A stretch of DNA of 64,000 bases from Paramacrobiotus metropolitanus (Eukaryota > Tardigrada > Eutardigrada > Parachela > Macrobiotidae): assembly GCF_019649055.1 (NCBI RefSeq), contig NW_026570232.1, positions 372,001 through 436,000 of the forward strand, in the 5' to 3' direction. The notes under the pieces are model-generated. The model ran no database searches. It worked only from the letters and a program-made list of their open reading frames with translations, and was not told where the DNA came from. Positions within the stretch are counted from its first letter, which is position 1, and each line of letters begins with the position of its first letter. Shown here in pieces: positions 26,389-36,955 of this stretch. The translations under genes and the position numbers were made by a program.

Positions 26389-27310
26389 TAGCTTTTATGT
26401 CACGCTTCCATCTGATGCCTGTATGCAACAGTTCCCAAAGAATAATGCAGCTGAATGGACCACAAAGTTAAAGAGCGTGATATCGCTACCGGGACAATGG
26501 GAAATGGCATTGGTGGAAATACAGTATCCTAATTCAATGTACAATTTACCCAGTCCCCAAACGTTGCACGTTGACCAAGTTACTTCTATGGATAGCAACG
26601 GTGTTTTCGCTATGGAGAGGGACACAATTACGGTACCTGCAGGGATCTATGAGAAAAGTGACATCATTAATTTTATCAACAGTAAAGTACCACGGTTAAA
26701 GCCATTTCGCGATTCTACAGCGAAAGAACAGGCGGCTTTCGAACTAGAATTATTTGCAACCGAGCCCAAGCTCAAAGTGAAATTTCCCAGCGTACGTGTT
26801 TTTCTGGATTTTCCTCCCTCATCTTTGCATCTATCCCGTATGCTTGGATTTAAAGAACGACGATTTTCTGCTGCACAGTCTGAACAATATGAAAATTTTT
26901 TAATGGAAAAAACGAATTTTGCTTCCGCAGCTACAACACTGTCCGACCAGCTGAAAGCCCTGGCAGAGTTGCAACTGTTGGAGACGTCTATAACAATGAC
27001 AGCAGATAAGCCCGTAAATATGCACATTGGGAACCAGTCAATTTTTGTCTACTGCAACAAGTGCGACTACAATATTGTGGGCGATGAAACTATGCAGCTT
27101 TTGCGCGCTTTCCCCATTAAAGCAAGTGTTCCTCGCTTCGAAATTGTTTCCGAAAGGTTTGAGGATCCACATTATTTACCTGTTTTATACGATCGACTGG
27201 ACACTATTGATATCAACATTGCAACTGATCTCGGAGAAGCGGCAATTTTTCAGACTGGAAAGTCAATGGTAAAGCTGCATTTCCGCCCCATTCAGTATTA
27301 CTATCGCTAA
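26369..27310 (+). CDS. Polinton minor capsid (penton-like) protein
   Basis: An intact 313-codon frame; the second Met (26381) is an alternative start. It has the hallmark N-terminus FYVTLPSDACMQQFPKN, followed by LPGQWEMALVEIQYP, and the C-terminal VKLHFRP typical of this family. The family is the single-jelly-roll minor capsid protein forming virion vertices in Polintons, related to adenovirus penton base. It overlaps the integrase end and precedes the pVI-like and major capsid genes, the usual structural block. It is one of the few genes here with no frameshift. Confidence 0.88.
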   Translation: MSEMAHNSFYVTLPSDACMQQFPKNNAAEWTTKLKSVISLPGQWEMALVEIQYPNSMYNLPSPQTLHVDQVTSMDSNGVFAMERDTITVPAGIYEKSDIINFINSKVPRLKPFRDSTAKEQAAFELELFATEPKLKVKFPSVRVFLDFPPSSLHLSRMLGFKERRFSAAQSEQYENFLMEKTNFASAATTLSDQLKALAELQLLETSITMTADKPVNMHIGNQSIFVYCNKCDYNIVGDETMQLLRAFPIKASVPRFEIVSERFEDPHYLPVLYDRLDTIDINIATDLGEAAIFQTGKSMVKLHFRPIQYYYR

Positions 27311-27314
27311 AAAA

Positions 27315-27735
27315 ATGCCCGTAATCCTCTTTGAGCCGTCACCATCGTTCTATCTGGATTTATTTGCGGGGGGCCGCCACGGGCGCTAATAGCCAGCACG
27401 GCTATGGAGCCGTCATGACACGCTATCGCGGGAGTTTAATGCAAAATGGCAGCGGATTTATGCTACCTAATTTCCTGCGCGCAATGTTTAGTAAATTAGC
27501 GCATTTTGCTGCCCCGGTTATTAAAGCAGCGGCACCACATGCCAGAGCAGCAATCGAAGCAGCAAAGCCCCACTTACGCGACGCAGCGACAACAGTTTTA
27601 AGTGAAACATCCAAGAAGGTAGGAGAGAAAATTTCGGAAGCGTTAACTGCGCAACCTCAACAGCAAGGAGGCATCAAACGGCTCAAGCAGCAGCACAAGA
27701 GGACAAAAGATAAAGAAACCTTCCTTCCGACTTAA
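27315..27735 (+). pseudogene. Polinton pVI-like minor virion protein, frameshifted start
   Basis: An ATG at 27315 opens MPVILFEPSPSFYLDLFAGG and stops after 23 codons. The continuing frame (27331-27735) has QHGYGAVMTRY, GSGFMLPNFLRAMFSKLAHFAAPVIKAA and an Ala-rich amphipathic stretch ending in QQQGGIKR and lysines. This layout resembles the adenovirus pVI/pX-like membrane-active protein of Polintons. The frame change coincides with a GC-rich G-run near 27370. Confidence 0.6.
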
Positions 27736-27763
27736 ACGGCTTAAACGGATTCCCCAAGAGAAT

Positions 27764-29113
27764 TTGAGGACGCATTTTAAAATGGCTTTTATTTTGGAAG
27801 GAAGCGTGCCAGCTATGCAGGTCGAGTCGGATTTATTCTCCGTTCCGGCCACTCTAGCGGATTTTGTGCGGACAGAAGAAGAACGCATTCTACCAACATC
27901 AGGGCAAACAGAAGAAATTAGTTCTGGAGAAATTTCCTTTTACATTCCCCCTTCAACGTCGGCGCTGCTAGTGCTACCGGAAATTACGCTAGAAATGGAT
28001 ATTGCAATCAAAAAGCAAATTGCAGGACTTGGTGCGGCTACGCATATTGAAAACACGGATCTGGTAGCACCAGTGAACTTGATTGCGCATTCTATATTCA
28101 GCTCGGTAGAGGTAACAATGGCCAACCGCCTGATAACTAATTCCACCCCATTATATGCCTACCGAGCGTACTTGGAAAATTTGTTGGGGTACACACCGGC
28201 TGCCCTAAAAGCCAGGCAACAAGTGCTGGATTTTATATAGACACTCCGGGTACCTAGAAGATCATGCCAATAACGCTGGAGAAGTAACGCGAAAAGCTAT
28301 GTTTGTGACCAACGAGTACGTCCCGTTCAGCGCCAAATTATGTACGGACATTTTTCAGCAGGGAAAAAATTTGATCACCGGTGTACCGCTACATGTGCGC
28401 CTCATTTTGAATAAGCCGGAATTCTACCTGCGTTCATATGCCAATCTTCCAGTGGATACCTTTAAAGCATACATTCGCAATCCGCGGTTGTACGTCAAAC
28501 GCTTTGTGCTAATCCGGCATATTTGTCTGCGCTTACTGCCCAATTATCGACAAAGACTGTGAAATACCCTATTGAGCGAGTGTGTATGCGTGTTAATGAT
28601 ATTGGTATGATTCAGAGCACAGTGCTGGCTAATTTACATATTGGAGCAGTACCCAAATGTGTTTTTGTGGGATTTGTAAAAAGCTCGAGTTTTCACGGGC
28701 TGCGCCGAGGTAATCCGTTTAACTTTGAACATTTCAATCTCAACTATATAAGTGTCGAAGTCGACGGACAGTCGTATCCCGCACAAGCCTACCGACCAAA
28801 TTTCGCCACGGGTGATTATTTGCAATCATATGACGGTCTGTTGGAGACGCTCGGCCGCTTGCACGCACCGGACGGGGCGCTGCCTTTCGACCGTAAAGCA
28901 TTTGCGGAAGGATTTGCTATTTGGGGATTCGATCTGACACCTTCACGGACAGGCCGGGGACCGATGAGCACCGTGCGCCAAGGAAATCTATCAATCCGCC
29001 TGCAGTTCGCCGCCCAATTAACTGAACCAATTATGGCTATTACGATGATGGTGTGGGATAATATTATTGAAGTCAATTCACATCGCCAGCTAATTGCGGA
29101 TTTTACAGCGTAA
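27764..29113 (+). pseudogene. Polinton major capsid protein (double jelly roll), two frameshifts
   Basis: Three consecutive frames, 27764-28240, about 28240-28562 and 28523-29113, together give a ~440-residue major capsid protein; the likely start is the ATG at 27782. Visible signatures: ESDLFSVPATLADF near the N-terminus, NRLITNSTPLYAYRAYLENLL mid-way, AGEVTRKAM and KLCTDIFQQGK, then KYPIERVCMRV and GLRRGNPFNFEHFNLN. These follow the Polinton MCP, which forms the icosahedral shell. Shifts lie near 28235 and 28510-28520. The last part is complete to its stop. Confidence 0.88.
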
Positions 29114-29144
29114 AAACCTAACGTAAGTGTTGTAAGACTTAAAA

Positions 29145-29309
29145 ATGCCGTGTTGTTGCCTGCGCGGTAAGCTTCAGGGTCGCCAGCGGGGGTGGGCGCG
29201 CCGTCGGCCCCTTTTGACGCTGAAGAGAATCGTGACGGATGTGGTAAACAATGGGCGACCGGAGCGCTTCGCGCTCTCGGTCGCCCGTTGTTTACAGGAC
29301 AAAGTGTAA
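29145..29309 (+). CDS. Small Arg-rich ORF between capsid and protease genes
   Basis: 54 codons starting MPCCCLRGKLQGRQRGWARR and ending at a TAA before the protease leader. It fills the gap between major capsid and protease exactly and is basic, so a small core or DNA-condensing peptide is possible. The DNA also folds into strong hairpins, so the frame may be incidental. Confidence 0.3.
   Translation: MPCCCLRGKLQGRQRGWARRRPLLTLKRIVTDVVNNGRPERFALSVARCLQDKV
29244..29295. other. Long near-perfect hairpin before the protease gene
   Basis: Arms of about 24 bp (29244-29267 and 29271-29295) pair with one wobble and one bulge around a TTC loop. The stem centre is GGGCGACCG/CGGTCGCCC. It is followed by an A-rich run at about 29305-29320. 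A second, weaker GC-rich inverted pair (CTTCAG/CTGAAG) lies just upstream at about 29170-29225. Confidence 0.8.
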
Positions 29310-29336
29310 AAAAAAAAAATTCAGATTTTATTTTGA

Positions 29337-29876
29337 ATGCAGATTGGCACTAAAATGGACACTGCTGAAATCGACCACGTGCTACGTTCAAGTACCGTGA
29401 CGAAAGACGCTTTTATTGGTGTATTTGCTGCGGACATGTTACCACCGTCCCTGCCAATGAAGCTGCCATGGGCATGCGTTGTCAATACTGACGAAGCTGC
29501 AAAGCCAGGCTCGCATTGGTTGGCGTTCTACCAGGACGTCCCGGGAAAATTGGAATATTTTGACTCTTATGGTCACGAACCGAGATTTTACGGCATCCAT
29601 ATTGAAAGTTTTTGCAAGAACGCCGAGTTAGTTATTTCGCAAGCGCATCGTTTACAAATGGAATGGAGTACCGTGTGCGGACAGTACTGCTGCTTTTTTA
29701 TTCTAAAACGATGCTCCGGCGAGTCATTTACCTCTCTTATTCATTTGTTCACCAATAGCAAATCGTCGAATGATCGAATGGTTTGTGCTTATATTAATCA
29801 TTATTTTGATTTGAACACTGTAATTCGTGATCGCTCTATGATAATTCAGTCTGTTTTCCGTCAAATAATGCAATAA
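29337..29876 (+). CDS. Adenovirus-type cysteine maturation protease of the Polinton
   Basis: An intact frame; the ATG at 29355 (MDTAEIDHVL) is the likely start, giving about 173 residues. The catalytic His is in PGSHWLAFY, the acidic partner region is EYFDSYG, and the nucleophile Cys is in STVCGQYCCFF. This order and spacing fit the C5/Ulp1-like protease that cleaves capsid precursors in adenoviruses and Polintons. It follows the capsid genes. The lack of frameshifts here contrasts with its neighbours. Confidence 0.92.
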   Translation: MQIGTKMDTAEIDHVLRSSTVTKDAFIGVFAADMLPPSLPMKLPWACVVNTDEAAKPGSHWLAFYQDVPGKLEYFDSYGHEPRFYGIHIESFCKNAELVISQAHRLQMEWSTVCGQYCCFFILKRCSGESFTSLIHLFTNSKSSNDRMVCAYINHYFDLNTVIRDRSMIIQSVFRQIMQ

Positions 29877-30103
29877 AATCTGGCCATCCAAACCCTTACG
29901 TATGAGTGTAGGTGTAGTTACTTTGTACCGCAACAAATTGCAGTGCAACAAAATATTACACTACAGCAACATTGCGCTGCCATGTGGATGTTTTGTTTCG
30001 AAATATAAACAGGACATCGCATTTTGTACTCGTGGTCTTGCCAAAAACATGTGCTTCATAGCAGTTTTTCCTTACTGCATCTATTTCTATTTGGCGAAGC
30101 AGA
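29877..30103. other. Spacer, no supported gene
   Basis: A short open frame starting at 29902 has no family signature. Confidence 0.4.
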
Positions 30104-30688
30104 ATGGTTTTTCGAATTGTTGTGGACATCAAATGGTATAATCGTAATGAGAAGTCAATTATAACGGAACTGGCAATTAGTTCTGTTGATTTCCATTGTC
30201 TATATTACACCCGATTTTTGCTTCCTCCGGATAATTACATTGTTAGCAAGTACGGCATCAGTTCCACGAATGTCGATGAAATATTTGTTAAAGCTTTCTC
30301 GGACCTGGAGATTCAGATAAATCGAGCGTTCAGAAACTATCTGCAAAACGTTAAAGACCCCCTAAGCGTTGTTTTCTATGCGAAAGGTTCAGAAAAGTGC
30401 GGTATTATCCAGGATTTATTAAAATCTGATTGCATCAACTTGGACTCGTTAGGCTGCCCGCGCTTTTCCGATTTATGCAATGACAGATGCTACAGTCCCA
30501 ACAAAGCACAGGCTTACTCAAACTGGATGCTGACTCAGTATCTAAAAAGTTCCAAAAAATGCTTGCTTTGCCGCATGCCGATCCCCGACACTGGCGTTCG
30601 TCATCATCGACGATGGCGCAGTCGAATTTCAAGACCAGATCTAAATTACTATTCGGGTACGTGCTCAAATTTTGATGTTCTTTTTTAA
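30104..30688 (+). CDS. Exonuclease/RNase H-like domain protein
   Basis: 194 codons. FRIVVDIKWYN with ELAISSVDFHCLYY at the start resembles the first strand of a DEDD-type nuclease fold. FYAKGSEKCGIIQDLL, NLDSLGCPRFSDL and YSNWML follow. A parallel domain is on the opposite strand at 23530-23786. Domains of this kind are common in insect and crustacean mobile elements. The last ~40 residues (KKCLLCRMP and a basic run) may belong to another frame or intron. Catalytic residues cannot be confirmed by eye. Confidence 0.5.
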   Translation: MVFRIVVDIKWYNRNEKSIITELAISSVDFHCLYYTRFLLPPDNYIVSKYGISSTNVDEIFVKAFSDLEIQINRAFRNYLQNVKDPLSVVFYAKGSEKCGIIQDLLKSDCINLDSLGCPRFSDLCNDRCYSPNKAQAYSNWMLTQYLKSSKKCLLCRMPIPDTGVRHHRRWRSRISRPDLNYYSGTCSNFDVLF

Positions 30689-30947
30689 AACATTTCTGAC
30701 AAGGTTTACGAAATTGCAGATGAACAGGGTAACAGGTGCTGCATCCGTTGTGGAGCTGTATTCATTTCCGGTGAGGACCGCACTGAACAAAAAAGGATCG
30801 CGGATATTAACATGCCTGACATTTTTAGCGCATGAATCATTGAGCGATCTGTTTGGAAATTCAGATGATAACAAAAATGCTGTAGCGGAATTTATTCATA
30901 TATAATCTGAGTATCTTGGGTGCATCTTTGAGACTAGTAAAATCACG

Positions 30948-33900
30948 TTGCCAGAGCTCGTCTTTACGATGACGCAAGTACCTGATCGTGTACAGGGCAA
31001 CTCTAACGCCTGTACTAGTAACCCACAGTTTGCTGATACCGCACTTTTTAATCATGATTATGCTCTTCTTGATCATAATTATACTGTACCACGAGCTGAT
31101 CTGCCAGCTTTGAATATCGCTGACGAAGTCGATCCAGACTTGAATGACATTAAAGATTATTATGTGCTCGAAAATATCGGAGCAAAATATTCCCAGAAAT
31201 TTTCAGTTTCGTTCGAAACTTACAAATGTACAGTGACGGGGCTGGATAATCTATCGTTCAAGTATGCTGTTAAAACGATAACACTCGTTTTGAAAGATAT
31301 TCTGGAGAGTGTGATTGCTGCGATTCCAGCGCATAACCTGGTGCGAATCCGCATGTATCAAAATGCTCTGCAGTATCCAATTTGGATGCCACCTATTCGG
31401 CGGGACCAAATAACAATTGAACGGTGGATGACGACAATAAGGCGGATTCTAAACTCTAATCAGGCTTTTCTGCTAGACGAATCATTTGAACTGTCAGTCC
31501 AGCACACTGATTTGCCATCCGGATCATGCAGAAAAAATGTATCAAAATTGTTGCAGCGGATTTTAGACAACAAAAGATGTATTACCCAGATTCGAAATAC
31601 GGACTGTTTGTGTATGGCCAGGGCTATAGTTGTGGCACAAGCGCATGCAGATGGCGACAAAGAGCTGTACACAAAGCTTTACCGAACCAAAAGTTGCAAG
31701 ACCAGAAGACAAAAGAATTATTGTTGACTGCCAACCTGCCAAACAGAGAATTCAACGTGCAAGATATTCCCCGCTTTGAAGAAGTTTTACCGAATTATCA
31801 GTTTATTGTGGTATCTGTGGATCATGGAAATTCTATCGTCTACTGCGGCGCCTACTGCGAAAAGCGAATTATGCTGCTGCATCACGATCAACATTTTGAT
31901 GTTTTAACATCTTTACCGGCCTATTTTGAGCACCACTATTACTGTTACCGTTGCATGAAAGGCTACGATCAAAGACAGTATCACCGCTGCGAGTTCAAGT
32001 GCCACCAGTGTTTGTCTGCAACTTGCAAAATGAATAAGCAAGAAACCATACACTGTCTGGACTGTAACCGCGATTTCTATGGGCAAGATTGTTTTGACAG
32101 ACACCAAGCTGGGAGCAGCACCATCTGCGCAAATTTTTCATTTGCCGTGAGTGTAAAACCTTTGTCTCTATGGTAAATCGCCGTATGAAGACCAATTACG
32201 ATACAATTCATGGTGAGGACAATGACCAGGACCACGATATTGCTGAGGAAATCGAACTAGATGTTGACGATCAGCAACATCGATGTGGTGAGTTTTTTGT
32301 GCGACTTGCTCGTTATTCTATATGCCGGAGGAAAACCATGTGTGTTATATGAAACCCGTGGAATTTACGGATAAGGAAAAGGCCAAGCACCATAACGACA
32401 AGCTGGCATACTTTGACCTGGAAACATATCAAGACGAGAGTGGAGAATTTAAAGTCAACCTAGCGGTGATCGCGACAAAAAATGAAAAATTTATTCTTCC
32501 AGAAAACGGTAATATTAACGGCGACATTTCACAAGAACTTGGCGATTTCATTTTCAGTGAGCGTTTCCGTGGCTACACATTTATGGCGCACAATTTGAAG
32601 GTAGCGAAAGTCAACACGTTAAGTAACTTCTTTATTAAATAAATTGATAATTCATTTTTCAGGGATTTGATGGATACTTCATTTTGAATTATCTCGTGAA
32701 AAACGGCGTTATTCCACGTCCGCTTATTTTCAACGGGAGCAAGGTTATGCAGATGGACGTGCCCAAACTCAAAATAAAATTTCGTGACTCTATGAACTAT
32801 GTACCATCATCGTTAAAAAATTTTGCGAAAGCATTTGGTTTGCAAGAAACCAAAGGAGATTTCCCACACAAACTTAATAAGCCTGAAAACTGGAATAAAA
32901 TAATTGCTTGGCCCGATCGTCATGACTATGGCTATCAGTCTATGAAAAAGAAAGAACGAAAGCGCTTCATGAAATGGTACCGCAAAGAGCGACGCCGTCA
33001 CAGGAACAAATTCGACTTTAATGCACACTTTATCAAGTAAGCTAAACCCTTATGCTATTTACAGAATCGAACTTATCCGATTCGTTTTAGGTATTGCTCA
33101 CAAGATGTCCTTATTTTGCAACAAGCGTGCGAAAAATTTCGAGCGCTTTTCCAACAGGTAACCGATGGATTATGCCCATTTGCGTCTGGACTAACCACAC
33201 CCGGCATGTGCAATTACTTTTGGAGAGCGCGAATGCTGAAGGAAAACCAAATTGCGTTGATCGGCCCTCCTGGTCAGGGCAAAAAGTCATCTGTCAAAGG
33301 AGAGCGTTGGCTACGCTGGATTGAAATGGAAAATGATGTAAAATTGCAAAAGAGCATCGAATCGGTCACTGGACTGTGGATGGTTTTGATCGGGATACAA
33401 AAACCGCTTACGAGTTTTAGGTTAGTCAGCTCGATATAAATGTTATCGATCACATTCAAAACGCAATTCACCTTCAATGTTTTTGTGCAGGATGTATGTG
33501 GCACGGCTGCAGCGAATGCACAACAAAAAGCACGCTGCATCCCTTTCTGAAACGGCCAATGGAGGAAGTCAACAAAGCAACTGCCTTACGCCTTGAAGCT
33601 ATCAAAACTATGGGCTATTCCGTAGTTTCGATCTGGGAACACGACTATGATAGCCGGCTCACTACTGACCTGGAATTTCAGAAAATAATTCAGTTGACCG
33701 GTATTGAAGAACCTATGCACCCCCGAGACGCATTTACTGGTGGCAGGACAAACGCTATCAAGTTGTACCACAAGTGCGATCCTGGAGAAAAAATCTATTC
33801 GCTCGACGTTATCAGCGAATACCCTTATATTAACAAAAATCTACCTTATCCGGTGGGACCGCCTGTTATCATTACTAAAGATTTTCCGCCTGTGAAGAGT

Positions 33901-35247
33901 ATTTTTGGAATAATTAAATGTCGCGTCATTCCTCCACCGTCGTTGTTTTTACCGGTGCTACCTTACAAAACTGATAAACTGACTTTTCCTTTATGCGCTA
34001 AATGCGTGACGGAACGCGTAAACGAACCATGTTCTCACGATGATGAGGACAGGGCTCTGGAAGGAACTTGGTGCACTCCAGAAATTCATCGAGCATTAGA
34101 AGTTGGCTATCGTATCGATAAAATATACTCGGCTTGGCACTATCCAGAACAAATGCAGTATTTATTCAGAGAATACATTGACCTGTTTTGAAGCTGAAAA
34201 CGGAAGCTTCTGGATATCCACCACAGTGTCAAACGGAAGATGAAAAAGACAGATATATTCAAGAATTCCTTGCTAAAGAAAATATTCTACTGGATAAAAG
34301 AATATTGCGAAAAACGACGCATTGAGAGCTCTTTGCAAGCTTATGCTAAATAGTTTTGGTACACATGTGAACTTATTTAATTTGTGCATGTTCATTATTT
34401 TTACGCTCATTGCAGGGAAAATTTGGTCAACAGGAAGACCGATCCAACACGGATATGGTGGAAAAGAAAGAGGTATTCCATGATTACTTGTTTTCTAACA
34501 AGTACGAAGTCGCCGGGTTCGATTTGGTCACCGATGAAGTGATGGCAGTTCAATACCGCTCCAAGAAGGACTACATTGCGACGAGCAAAAAGACCAATGT
34601 TGTTATCGCAGCTTTTACGACTGCGTACGCACGGCTACACTTATTAAAATTCATGGAAATGGTTGGAGACCGTTTGTTATACCACGATACAGGTGAACGC
34701 GCGAAACAGTATTATCGGCAAATTGCTCATCCACTTCTTTATTTTGCAGACAGCATTTTCTACATCCATAGAGACGATTTGCCCGATCCACCAACGGGAA
34801 CGTGCTTGGGTGATTTGTCCTCGTCTTTACAGCCTGACGAGTACATTGACGAATTTGTAGCGCTTGGTAAAAGAATAATTATCTAGATAATAATATGCGA
34901 GCAACTTAAAATGTTAATTCTTTGTTGTCCCAGGACCAAAAAGCTATGCTTACCGGACAAATACTGGATGTGAAACGATAAAAGTCAAGGGATTTACGTT
35001 GACTCGGCAAGCGAAAAAACAGCTAAACCTGGAAAGCCTGAAAGAGATGCTACTGGAAAGCCTGGCATCACCGGACCAGCCAAGCGGAATTACCGTGAAT
35101 TATCCGTTCAACATAACACGCAATAAGCGCAAGCTGGAAGTTTCGTCGGCGGAAATTAACAAACGATTTAAACTTACTTACTCAAAACGTAGAATTGTTG
35201 ACTCTGATTTTAACACTCGCCCATGGGGTGATGTTTCGATTGAGTAA
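30948..35247 (+). pseudogene. Protein-primed family B DNA polymerase, spliced and frameshifted
   Basis: The N-terminal frame (30948-31727) ends in KRCITQIRNTDCLCMARAIVVA, a Polinton PolB signature. A Cys/His zinc region follows (31900-32130), then the 3'-5' exonuclease (AYFDLETY; GFDGYFILNYL; YCSQDVLIL). Polymerase motif A is at about 33806 (LDVISEYPYIN), motif B at about 34345-34430 (CKLMLNSF, then GKFG after an intron), and motif C DTDS at about 34688-34753. Introns by GT/AG and phase: 32601-32662, 33037-33090, near 34369-34415, 34693-34749 and near 34868-34933. Frameshifts fall near 31690, 32140, 32300, 33340-33430 and 34190. The enzyme would copy the element by protein priming. This copy is broken. 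Confidence 0.88.
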
Positions 35248-35578
35248 ATCATCAACTTCCAGTGCGGTGCAATTGTTAATAAAAGTCCTGACACTGTGGC
35301 TTGCTCCGAAAAATGCTTCCAGCAGTATTATAAGAATTAACATAACAATAATGCAAGTCCCCACCACGGCTTCGCAAAAGTTTTTTTTTACACACAATGC
35401 GCGCCATTGTAACAAAAGTCACTTGTTTTTTTTTTCTAGATTTTATGCGTTCCGTGGTGCCTTTAATACTTACTTCCTCCCGAAAGACTGTAATTAGTTA
35501 ACTATTGTATAAAATTTTAACTACATATATATATATATATATAGTATTATAGTATGCACTATGGACATACACTATACA

Positions 35579-35719
35579 ATTGTGATGACTCATATTCTGG
35601 AGTTGGGAGCTGTAGTCATAAAGTCCAACCGGGAATTGCAGCTGGAAAGTGCAGCTCCCAACTCCAGTTTATGACGTAACCGACGCCATTTTATGTTTAT
35701 ACAATATACTGTTTCTTCT
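35579..35719. repeat. Polinton right terminal inverted repeat
   Basis: Inverted match to 21545-21685. It contains a perfect 16-bp internal palindrome pair: CTGGAGTTGGGAGCTG at 35597-35612 and its complement at 35652-35667. A TA microsatellite lies just inside, at about 35526-35544. Confidence 0.92.
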
Positions 35720-35725
35720 CCAGTG
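35720..35725. other. Target site duplication CCAGTG, right
   Basis: Matches 21539-21544 exactly; the partner of the left duplication. Confidence 0.9.
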
Positions 35726-36955
35726 CTATAAAAGATTAATGCCATCTAAATTCGAATTACGAGTATTTACCTGCAGGATTACCGGTGCTTAATAGTTAAT
35801 ATTATATCGATAGTATGGAAACTATGGATGGACCGATCCAGTTGCGACTTTAAACTTTGCGACTCTTTTGAGTCTTTTCAGCAGGGTGTGCAACAAATTA
35901 ACACATCTTTCCATCAAATTGACACATCTTTTCTAAGGACGAGGGAGTAATATTCAAGTAAGTAATTTTATTCACAGTACTTTTTACTTAACTATGGTAA
36001 AACTGCCTTAATGTCATAACAGGTGCACCATCTACAGAAAGTAAAGTACACTGGAACGAATTATACTGAGAGAACACTACCAAATGGCTCCTAAAACTAG
36101 GAAGAGTGCATTTACGTGCTTTACGCATAAGTATAGATATACGCGACATTACGGGTACATCCAAGGATGCGTGCGCATTGCAGTGTGCTTATTTATAGCT
36201 AAGCGAGCATTGTACTTCCGATCCAGAAAAATCGATCGCACTTTAAAAGCAGCTTTTCAAAAGGATGTGGTGCCAAAAGCTGCGCATCCATAACCAGTTA
36301 TCAGTTTAATCGCGGTCGATTCATTGGGTTAAGTGTGGCGAGTTGACGCTTCCAGCATTTGTAGTAACTTATATCTATAGAAGTATGCTCACTATATATA
36401 CTGTATTTTGTGGATAGAACTCATATAAATTTCTTTGCGTTTTTGGAACCCTTTTCTTTGTGTACCTTACAGATTACAACAGAAACACGTACAACAAAGG
36501 CAAGATCTAGAAGCATCGAATCTCCTTTGCTGTCGATCACAAAACACCGCAGTAACTTCGCAAACTTAAATAATACGAAACACAACACTTTGAGCGACAG
36601 TGCTCGTATTTAACCACCACAAAGCCCGACAAAGGCTACCTACGCGGCGGCGTTGCCGGTACCGGCGGTACGTAACGTTAGCACAATGCCCGCACATAGC
36701 AGTAAATAAAAACATGTTCTAAAAATAAATAAAAAACATATTCATTTTCTATACAATACATAAAAACAAATCCACCTCGCAGCTAAGCCGGCAACAGACA
36801 GTCAGAACTTGTTGTACACATCACGCTCCGCCTCACATGCGTAATATTACAGAAAACATCCGCATTGAACGAACACGCATTTGCACTATTATAATCATGC
36901 ATGTAGTCGTAAATCGTAATCACAAAAAAGTAAACACATTAAAACTGTGTTACAT
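35726..36955. other. Intergenic, nothing recognised
   Basis: AT-rich. Short frames at 36084 and 36410 have no family signature. The stretch separates the Polinton from the 3' end of the MFS gene. Confidence 0.5.

Larger units (their letters stand above)
21545..35719 (+). mobile_element. Maverick/Polinton DNA transposon, 14,175 bp
   Basis: Bounded by CCAGTG duplications. The termini are inverted: the left end starts AGAAGAAACAG and the right end finishes CTGTTTCTTCT, fitting the Polinton rule of 5'-AG ends and 6-bp duplications. Gene order from the left: a small spliced gene (+), TBP-like (-), exonuclease-like fragment (-), packaging ATPase (+), two small ORFs (+), integrase (+), minor capsid (+), pVI-like (+), major capsid (+), protease (+), exonuclease-like (+) and protein-primed PolB (+). 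This is a full self-synthesising, virion-type gene set. Several genes carry single-base frameshifts, so this copy is probably inactive. It sits between lin-7 and an MFS gene and breaks neither. Confidence 0.96.

Noticed and set aside
23941-28560. All Polinton frame changes as programmed frameshifts
   Set aside because: Only the first ATPase site has a proper slippery heptamer; too many sites in too many genes, some in the other direction.
29902-30141. 79-codon frame after the protease gene
   Set aside because: No signature; overlaps the start of the better supported 30104 ORF in another frame.
36084-36613. Short plus-strand frames between the Polinton and MFS gene
   Set aside because: No homology recognised, no splice logic, low-complexity basic sequence.
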